20,995 nt of DNA from CALFMR01 sp035550595 (GTDB taxonomy: Bacteria; Acidobacteriota; Vicinamibacteria; Vicinamibacterales; SCN-69-37): the NCBI GenBank assembly GCA_035550595.1, contig DASZOV010000125.1, positions 1-20,995 on the forward strand, given 5' to 3'. Position 1 is the first letter of the stretch. Every line of letters begins with the position of its first letter. This document shows positions 1 through 5,089 of the stretch, one piece after another. The notes under the pieces were generated by a model. It made no database searches. It worked only from the letters and a program-made list of their open reading frames with translations, and had not been told where the DNA came from. The position numbers and the translations under genes were made by a program.

Positions 1-83
1 GCGTGGCCGCGGGCGGCCAGCGCCTTCTTCAAGATTTCCTTGTACCTGAATCCCGCGTGATCCGATCCAATCGCGATGTTCAT
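1..83 (-). CDS. rpiB: Ribose-5-phosphate isomerase B, N-terminal fragment (runs off the left edge)
   Basis: Reading the minus strand from an ATG at 83 gives 27 codons that begin MNIAIGSDHAGFRYKEILKK and end in ALAARGH at the window edge. The start matches the RpiB/LacAB family, whose N-terminus carries a conserved (G/S)-(C/S)-D-H-x-G-F signature with the Asp-His at the active site; here it is S7-D8-H9-A10-G11-F12. RpiB interconverts ribose-5-phosphate and ribulose-5-phosphate in the cytoplasmic pentose phosphate pathway. The hydrophobic-strand-then-amphipathic-helix pattern (NIAIGSDHAG, then YKEILKKAL) fits the first beta-alpha unit of the fold. No strong Shine-Dalgarno is visible before the ATG; a nearby ATG at 93 is out of frame. 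The rest of the gene lies outside the window. The call rests on a short but highly characteristic stretch. Confidence 0.9.
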   Translation of the reverse strand, partial: MNIAIGSDHAGFRYKEILKKALAARGH

Positions 84-134
84 GCCCCACCATGCGCCGC
101 CCGACGCGGCGGTCGGGGAGATTATGATGCCTTC
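84..134. promoter_or_regulatory. Short divergent intergenic region between rpiB and the PLD gene
   Basis: These 51 bases separate the minus-strand rpiB start from the likely plus-strand PLD start. A purine-rich GGGGAG at 115-120 is the only Shine-Dalgarno-like sequence. It sits 14 nt before the GTG at 135 and 3 nt before an out-of-frame ATG at 124. I cannot pick out convincing -35/-10 boxes. The region must contain expression signals for one or both genes, but that is inference from the layout. Confidence 0.4.
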
Positions 135-1592
135 GTGCCCGCTCGCGCGATCGCCCGCGTCCCGGCCCATCCGGCCGCGCTGCCGCGCGATCCGGCTACG
201 CTCCGCACGCTCGCCGGCCAGGTCTTCAGCCGGACGGCCGGCGCGCCGCTCGTCGGCGGCAATGCGACTCGCATCTTACGCGATGCGACCGAGAACTACC
301 CGGCCTGGACGGCCGCGATGGCCGCCGCTCGACGCGCGATCCACATCGAGATGTACATCTTCCACCGCGACGCGGTGGGACGCCGCTTCGTCGACCTGCT
401 CACGCGCAAGGCACGCGAGGGCGTCGCCGTGCGCGTCGTGTACGACTGGTTCGGCTGCGGCCTCAGCCCGGCGCTCGGCCTCTTCCGCCCGCTCATCGCG
501 GCCGGCGGCGAGGTTCGCCCGTTCAATCCCCCGTCGCTCTCGAATGCGCTCGGCTGGATCCGCCGCGATCACCGCAAGCTCGTCGTCGTCGACGGCCACA
601 CGGCGTACGTGTCCGGGTTGTGCATCGGACAGATGTGGGAAGGACGACCAGAACGGCATCAGGAACCGTGGCGCGACACGGGGATCGAGATCATCGGTCC
701 GGCGGTCGATCATGCCGAAGCGTCATTTGCCGAGAGCTGGCGCCTGGCTGGTGGTGCCGACTACCCGTCGCCTCGGACGGATGGCCCGTCGCCGGTCGCC
801 GGATCGGTGAACCTGCGCCTCATCCCGACCGAGCCCTTCACGGCGAACATGCTGCGGATGGATTTGCTCGTCACGTCGATCGCGCGCCGGTCGCTCTGGA
901 TCACCGACGCGTATTTCATCGGCACGGGCCCATATCTCGAAGCGCTGAAGCGCGCGGCCGCCGATGGCGTGGACGTCCGGTTGCTGCTACCGCACGGAAG
1001 CGACGTCGGCTGGACGGTGCCGATCTCGCGGTCGCTCTACCGGCCGCTGCTCGAGGCCGGCGTCCGCATCTTCGAGTGGGACGGCACGATGGTCCACGCG
1101 AAAACGGCGGTCGCCGACCGGCGCTGGGCGCGGATCGGATCGACGAATCTCAACCTCAACAGTTGGATGGGCAACTGGGAGATGGACGTCGCGATCGAAG
1201 ACGAGCCGACGGCCGAGACCCTGGCCGGACACTACGAGGAAGACCTGTCGCGTTCGACCGAAATCGTGCTCGACCGCGCGCACCCGCGTCCGAAGCCTCG
1301 GCCCAAACAACCGGCGGCCGGACCGCCGCGCCGCTACCGCACGGGCCGGCGCGTCGTGCGGACCGTGACCGAAGTCGGTCGCAGTCTCGGCGCCGCGGTC
1401 TCGGGCAACCGGCCGCTCGAGGACTTCGAGGTCGTGCCGGTCGTCGCCGCGGGCCTGCTGCTCGGGGCCATGGCCATCGTCGGCTTCATCGCGCCGCGCG
1501 TGCTCGCCTGGCCCGTGGCCGTGCTCGCCGCGTGGATGGCCGCGACGTTTCTCGTCGATGCGTGGTCCATTCGGCGGCGCGATCGGCGATGA
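135..1592 (+). CDS. Phospholipase D / cardiolipin synthase-like protein with C-terminal membrane hairpin
   Basis: This PLD-superfamily protein has about 485 residues. Both HKD catalytic motifs are intact (numbered from GTG 135): HRKLVVVD at 146-153, and HAKTAVAD at 321-328 followed by GSTNLNLNSW near 335-344. The Asn-rich segment after the second motif is usual for cardiolipin synthases. Such enzymes form phosphatidyl intermediates on the motif histidines and make cardiolipin or hydrolyse phospholipids at the inner membrane. Bacterial Cls proteins normally have two N-terminal transmembrane helices. Here the N-terminus is soluble, and two hydrophobic helices lie at the extreme C-terminus (about 434-455 and 458-475) after an Arg/Lys/Pro-rich linker (about 380-414). 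The frame is open back to a GTG at 3, but bases 1-83 encode rpiB on the other strand, so GTG 135 is the better start. The stop overlaps the next gene's ATG by 4 nt. Substrate and direction of reaction are not determined. Confidence 0.82.
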   Translation: MPARAIARVPAHPAALPRDPATLRTLAGQVFSRTAGAPLVGGNATRILRDATENYPAWTAAMAAARRAIHIEMYIFHRDAVGRRFVDLLTRKAREGVAVRVVYDWFGCGLSPALGLFRPLIAAGGEVRPFNPPSLSNALGWIRRDHRKLVVVDGHTAYVSGLCIGQMWEGRPERHQEPWRDTGIEIIGPAVDHAEASFAESWRLAGGADYPSPRTDGPSPVAGSVNLRLIPTEPFTANMLRMDLLVTSIARRSLWITDAYFIGTGPYLEALKRAAADGVDVRLLLPHGSDVGWTVPISRSLYRPLLEAGVRIFEWDGTMVHAKTAVADRRWARIGSTNLNLNSWMGNWEMDVAIEDEPTAETLAGHYEEDLSRSTEIVLDRAHPRPKPRPKQPAAGPPRRYRTGRRVVRTVTEVGRSLGAAVSGNRPLEDFEVVPVVAAGLLLGAMAIVGFIAPRVLAWPVAVLAAWMAATFLVDAWSIRRRDRR

Positions 1593-2764
1593 TGTCGCCC
1601 GTGTCTTTCGCGCTCGGATCGGACGTCCTCTTCGATCGTCGTCTGCTCGCCGGCCGCACGGTCGGCCTCGTCTGCAATCCCGCGTCAATCGACGCGCGGT
1701 TCACGCACGTGCTCGATCGCGCGGCCGCCGGCGGCGTGACGGTCGGCGCGATCTTCGGACCGCAGCACGGCGTCCGCTCCGACGTGCAGGAGAACATGAT
1801 CGAGTCGGCGCACGGCCGCGACGAACGCCGGCGCGTGCCGGTCTACTCGCTCTACAGCGAGACGCGCGAGCCGAGCGCCGAGATGCTCGCGGGCCTGGAC
1901 GCGCTCGTCGTCGATCTCCAGGACGTCGGGACGCGCATCTACACCTACATCTACACGATGGCCAACTGCCTGCGTGCCGCGCGCACGCACGGCCTGCCGG
2001 TCGTCGTCTGCGACCGGCCGAACCCGATTGGCGGACGACGAGTCGAAGGGCCGATGCTCGAGCCGGGCTTCGAGTCGTTCGTCGGGCAGTTCCCCATCCC
2101 GATGCGCCACGGCATGACGATCGGCGAGCTCGCGCGGCTCTTCAACGACGCGTTCGGCATCGGCGCGAAGCTCGAAGTCGTCGCGATGCAAGGCTGGTCG
2201 CGCGACGACGACTTCGACCGCACGCCGCTCGCGTGGGTGCTGCCCTCGCCGAACCTGCCGACGATCGAGAGCGCGATCGTCTATCCAGGGACCGTGTTGT
2301 TCGAAGGCACGAACGTGTCGGAAGGGCGCGGCACGACGAAGCCGTTCGAACTCGTCGGCGCGCCGTGGGTGACCGATGCTGAAGTTTTCGCCGCCGCGCT
2401 CAACGCGCACGGACTCCCCGGCGTCCACTTCCGGCCGGCGATGTTCGAGCCGACGTTCCACAAGCACGTGGGCACGGCGTGCGGAGGCTGTCAGATTCAC
2501 GTGACGGATCGTGAAGCGTTCCGTCCGGTCGAGACCGGCGTCGCGCTCGTCGCGGCGTTCCATCACGCCGATCCTGATCGCTTCCAGTGGCGTGACCCGC
2601 CGTACGAATACGAGTACGTCCGGCCGCCAATCGACATCCTGTACGGATCGACGCGGCTGCGCGAGGCCGTGGACGCCGGCGGCGAGGTCACGCTCGCCCG
2701 CGGCTGGCCCGACGAGATCGCGTCGTTTCTAACCCTTCGCGAGCGGTTCCTGCTCTATGCCTGA
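1589..2764 (+). CDS. namZ: DUF1343 protein, NamZ-type exo-beta-N-acetylmuramidase
   Basis: The 391-residue protein carries the DUF1343 hallmarks in order: FGPQHGVR (56-63), an acidic QENM segment (67-70), PVYSLYSETREPS (84-96), DLQDVGTRIYTYIYTM (109-124), DRPNPIGG (142-149) and RHGMTIGE (163-170). The founding member, Bacillus subtilis NamZ/YbbC, removes MurNAc from the non-reducing end of peptidoglycan fragments during wall recycling. Length is normal for the family. The start is ATG 1589 (or the adjacent ATG 1592). The ATGA overlap with the PLD stop implies translational coupling. There is no signal peptide or lipobox: the protein begins MMSPVSFALGSDVLFDRRLL and enters the catalytic fold at once. 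It should therefore act in the cytoplasm, unlike secreted members. No NagZ, AmiE, MurP or MurQ partner is in the window. Family assignment is secure; the exact substrate is inferred. Confidence 0.9.
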   Translation: MMSPVSFALGSDVLFDRRLLAGRTVGLVCNPASIDARFTHVLDRAAAGGVTVGAIFGPQHGVRSDVQENMIESAHGRDERRRVPVYSLYSETREPSAEMLAGLDALVVDLQDVGTRIYTYIYTMANCLRAARTHGLPVVVCDRPNPIGGRRVEGPMLEPGFESFVGQFPIPMRHGMTIGELARLFNDAFGIGAKLEVVAMQGWSRDDDFDRTPLAWVLPSPNLPTIESAIVYPGTVLFEGTNVSEGRGTTKPFELVGAPWVTDAEVFAAALNAHGLPGVHFRPAMFEPTFHKHVGTACGGCQIHVTDREAFRPVETGVALVAAFHHADPDRFQWRDPPYEYEYVRPPIDILYGSTRLREAVDAGGEVTLARGWPDEIASFLTLRERFLLYA

Positions 2765-2822
2765 CCGCACCCGGATCACGCGCCGCGACTAACCGCGGTG
2801 CCCGCACGAGGACGACACAGAG

Positions 2823-3305
2823 GTGGCCACCAGACTTCCCGAACCCGACGAGCGCTTCGAGCAGAACCTCGTGATTGGCGCATCGCCGTCGGCCGTGTTC
2901 AAGTATTTCTTTCAGGCCGACGCACTCCGTGCGTGGTGGCAGGCCGCGCGCTCGGTCACGACGCCCGTGCCGTTCGGCGTCTATGCGATCGAATGGCCGA
3001 CGACGCCCTATCGCGACGACCTGCTGGGCGCGCTCGGCGGCGTGTTCCACGGCACGGTCGTCGACGTCCGCTACGGGCAGTCGTTCCTCGTCGCCGACGC
3101 GTACTGGGTGCCGCCCGAAGGCGAAGCGCTCGGCCCGATGGCGCTCGAAGTGACCTGCAAGCCGGATCCGGCCGGCTGCAAGCTGCACATCCGCCAGGAC
3201 GGCTACGCGCCCTCACCCCGCTGGCGCCGCTACTACGCCGTCGTCTCCCGCGGCTGGCAGGTGTCGCTCATCGCCCTCAAGCGCTACGCGGAAGACGCGA
3301 AGTAA
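2823..3305 (+). CDS. SRPBCC / AHSA1-like domain protein
   Basis: A 160-residue single-domain protein. The pattern 'FEQNLVIGASPSAVFKYF' followed by 'ALRAWW' (residues about 12-41) is the usual opening of the START/Bet v1-like SRPBCC superfamily (AHSA1, polyketide-cyclase type): strand, 'ASP.AVF' turn, then the helix with a WW pair. A GVFHGTVVDV segment near 73-82 and a C-terminal long helix (RYYAVVSRGWQVSLIALKRYAED) complete the helix-grip fold. Members bind hydrophobic ligands or act as co-chaperone-like modules; the ligand cannot be told. The GTG start at 2823 has a GAGGA at 2808-2812, 10 nt upstream. It follows namZ after 58 nt in the same direction and probably ends this transcription unit, because the next gene is convergent. 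There is no signal peptide. Confidence 0.75.
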   Translation: MATRLPEPDERFEQNLVIGASPSAVFKYFFQADALRAWWQAARSVTTPVPFGVYAIEWPTTPYRDDLLGALGGVFHGTVVDVRYGQSFLVADAYWVPPEGEALGPMALEVTCKPDPAGCKLHIRQDGYAPSPRWRRYYAVVSRGWQVSLIALKRYAEDAK

Positions 3306-3322
3306 TCGAGAGAAGAGCACTG

Positions 3323-3477
3323 ATCAACTTCGAACTTTGAACTTCGAACTTCGAACTGCTCTCGCGCAGCGTGCCCGTCGGCGCCCCGCTTCTCGAGAGC
3401 GCGCCTGCAAGACCTGAAAAGACGCGCCGAAGGCGCCTCGTCCGTTCGAAGTTCTCAGTTCGAAGTTCGAAGTTGAT
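3323..3477. repeat. Long interrupted inverted repeat made of GAACTTC units
   Basis: The left arm (3323-3356) and right arm (3444-3477) are 34 nt each and reverse-complementary at 31 positions, beginning ATCAACTTCGAAC on the left and ending GTTCGAAGTTGAT on the right. Each arm is itself three to four near-tandem copies of the palindromic core GAACTTC/TTCGAA. The 87-nt interior holds a small perfect hairpin, GCGCC-GAA-GGCGC, at 3424-3436. The element fills the gap between two convergent genes (stops at 3305 and 3487). It may form a cruciform or a long RNA stem and act as a bidirectional terminator, although no T-run follows either arm. It is AT-richer than everything around it. Confidence 0.8.
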
Positions 3478-3486
3478 AACGGCTCT

Positions 3487-4662
3487 TTATTTGAACAGCA
3501 GCGGCGCGACTTCGTTCAGCGCGTGGCGCCAGACGGTCCATTCGTGGCGGCCGGCGCTCAGTTCGAACGTGTGGTGGATGCCGTGCGACGTGAGTGCCTC
3601 ATCCAGCGCCTTGTCGCTCGGGCCGACCAAGGTGTCGTCGCGGCCCACGCCGACCCACAGCAATTTGAACTGCTTGTTGGCGACGTCGGGCTTGCTGAAG
3701 AAGGTCGCATAGACCTGATCCGGATTGCGTCCAGCCGCCGCGCTCATCAGCACGACGTAGCGGAACAGCTCCGGCCGGTTGAACGCGATGTTCATCGTCT
3801 GGCCGCCGCCCATCGAGAGGCCGGCAATGGCCCGATCGTCCACCTTCGTCGACACCTTGTACGTCTTCTCGACGAGCGGCTTCACGTCGTCGAGCAGATC
3901 CTTCGCGAAGAGCGACAGGTCGCCGGAGTTGCCACCCTGCGCGGCCGGCGCGTTCTTGGCCGGACCGGCGAGGAAGCTCTGCATCGCGTGGCCGAGCGGC
4001 ATGACGACGACCATCGGCTTGGCCTTGCCGTCGGCAATCAGGTTGTCGAGGATCGTGTTCGCGCGACCGATGAGCGTCCAGCCGGACTCGGTATCGCCTG
4101 CGCCGTGGAAGAGGTACAGGACCGGATAATCCTTGCCCTTGTCGTAGCCGGGCGGCGTGTAGATCCACACGGTCCGCGCCAAGCCACCCATCGTCTTCGA
4201 GACGTAGGGCACGATGTCGACCTTGCCGTGCGGCACGTCCTTGACGTCGTAGAACTGCGGCCCATTGCCGGGCACTTCGACGACGCTGACCGCGCCGAAG
4301 GCACCGAAGCCGAGCTTGGTGTTGGGATTGCGCGGATCGAGGACGCTGAGGCCGTCCACGTTGAACGCGTACGTGTAGACGTCGGGCGTGAGCGGACCGA
4401 CCGTCACCGTCCAGATGCCGTCGGCACCTTTCGTCATCGGATGCGGCTGGCCGTCGAGCTCGCCGCTGACGGTGACCTGCTGCGCGTTGGGCGCGGCCAG
4501 GCGGAAGGTGATCGAACCGTCGGCGCCGACTTCCGGCGAAACGACCGCGGGACCGCGACCGCGACCACCGCGGCCACCACCGCCACCGGCCGGCGGCTGT
4601 GCGAAGCCGGGCGCGGCAACGAGAGAGAGAAGAGCGAACACACCAAGAACACGTCGAACCAT
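3487..4662 (-). CDS. Secreted esterase (enterochelin/feruloyl-esterase-like) with N-terminal E-set domain
   Basis: A 391-residue precursor. Residues 1-21 (MVRRVLGVFALLSLVAAPGFA) are a Sec signal peptide, followed by a Gly/Arg-rich low-complexity linker (25-37). Residues about 42-132 look like an immunoglobulin-like E-set/CBM48-type domain (SITFRLAAPNAQQVTVSGELDG, then DGIWTVTVGPLTPDVYTYAFNVDG). Residues 145-391 are an esterase-D/Fes-type alpha/beta hydrolase: LYLFHGAGD (oxyanion region, 183-190), nucleophile Ser283 in GLSMGG, a likely acid at Asp342/343 (VGRDD) and catalytic His373 in GRHEW. Relatives hydrolyse feruloyl or acetyl esters on xylan, or siderophore esters; the architecture fits the polysaccharide-ester type better. 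The start ATG 4662 has AGGAG 7 nt upstream; the frame stays open further up, but that lacks a signal sequence. It is divergent to padR. Confidence 0.85.
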   Translation of the reverse strand: MVRRVLGVFALLSLVAAPGFAQPPAGGGGGRGGRGRGPAVVSPEVGADGSITFRLAAPNAQQVTVSGELDGQPHPMTKGADGIWTVTVGPLTPDVYTYAFNVDGLSVLDPRNPNTKLGFGAFGAVSVVEVPGNGPQFYDVKDVPHGKVDIVPYVSKTMGGLARTVWIYTPPGYDKGKDYPVLYLFHGAGDTESGWTLIGRANTILDNLIADGKAKPMVVVMPLGHAMQSFLAGPAKNAPAAQGGNSGDLSLFAKDLLDDVKPLVEKTYKVSTKVDDRAIAGLSMGGGQTMNIAFNRPELFRYVVLMSAAAGRNPDQVYATFFSKPDVANKQFKLLWVGVGRDDTLVGPSDKALDEALTSHGIHHTFELSAGRHEWTVWRHALNEVAPLLFK

Positions 4663-4669
4663 GGGAACA

Positions 4670-4674
4670 CTCCT
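4670..4674 (-). promoter_or_regulatory. Shine-Dalgarno (AGGAG) fixing the esterase start
   Basis: The minus strand reads AGGAG ending 7 nt before the ATG at 4662. This supports the start that gives a clean signal peptide over the longer open frame reaching 4872. Confidence 0.75.
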
Positions 4675-4732
4675 GAACTTTGGCACTATAGCGCGGCCAG
4701 CGCTTCCCCTCTCAGACGAGTCCGTGATAGAC

Positions 4733-4749
4733 ATATCCATAATGGACAT
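4733..4749. promoter_or_regulatory. Candidate PadR operator: 17-bp palindrome on the padR start codon
   Basis: The sequence ATATCCAT-A-ATGGACAT is an inverted repeat with 7 of 8 arm positions matching. The right arm contains the padR ATG (4742-4744). A direct repeat GACATA occurs at 4730-4735 and 4745-4750. PadR proteins commonly bind AT-rich palindromes with ATGT/ACAT ends in their own promoters, and this is the most AT-rich stretch of the 79-bp divergent region. Function as an operator is inference. Confidence 0.45.
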
Positions 4750-5089
4750 AACGACACCGCTCCGGCCCGCCGCGCTGCACGTGCTGCTGGCGCTCGCCGA
4801 CGGGCCGCTCCATGGGTACGGGATCCTGCAGGCGGTGCGCGAGCGCGGCGGTGCTGATGCGCGCCTCGGCACCGGATCGCTTTATCGCCACCTGTCGACG
4901 CTCATCGACGCCGGCCTCGTCGCCGAGTCGACGACGCCGCGTGCGTCGGCAACCGATCCGCGACGTGGCACGCACTATCGCCTGACACCGCGCGGCCAGC
5001 GCGTGCTCGCCGCCGAGCGCGATCGGCTCGCGAGTCTCGTCGCCGCCATTGACGCGTGGCGCGCATCGTCGCCGAAGAGCCACGCATGA
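4742..5089 (+). CDS. PadR family transcriptional regulator (winged helix only)
   Basis: A 115-residue protein with the PadR N-terminal winged helix: LRPAALHVLLALADGPLHGYGILQAV (helix 1-2, with the family's 'L..GP.HGY.I'), LGTGSLYRHLSTLIDAGLV (recognition helix, 'GSLYR.L..L...GL'), the wing RRGTHYRLTPRGQRVLAAE, then one C-terminal helix. It has no large Vir-type C-terminal domain, so it is the short PadR class, which dimerises through its last helix. Start ATG 4742 lies inside a palindrome; an in-frame GTG at 4724 is an alternative. Neither has a visible Shine-Dalgarno, so leaderless translation is possible. The stop overlaps the ADOP start (ATGA). In Acidobacteriota such PadR genes commonly precede ADOP permeases, and it likely regulates this operon and perhaps the divergent esterase. 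Confidence 0.92.
   Translation: MDITTPLRPAALHVLLALADGPLHGYGILQAVRERGGADARLGTGSLYRHLSTLIDAGLVAESTTPRASATDPRRGTHYRLTPRGQRVLAAERDRLASLVAAIDAWRASSPKSHA

Noticed and set aside
620..1588. Upstream extension of the namZ frame to 620 (714 codons in total)
   Set aside because: The extra residues are an out-of-frame reading of the PLD gene, whose HKD motifs are intact. The ATGA overlap at 1589 is the natural start.
3323..3477. GAACTTC repeats as a CRISPR array
   Set aside because: The units are only 7 nt, contiguous, and inverted between the arms. There are no unique spacers of regular length and no cas genes.
4388..4741. Upstream extension of the padR frame into the esterase gene
   Set aside because: It is antisense to the esterase signal peptide and linker. 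The PadR winged helix begins right after ATG 4742.
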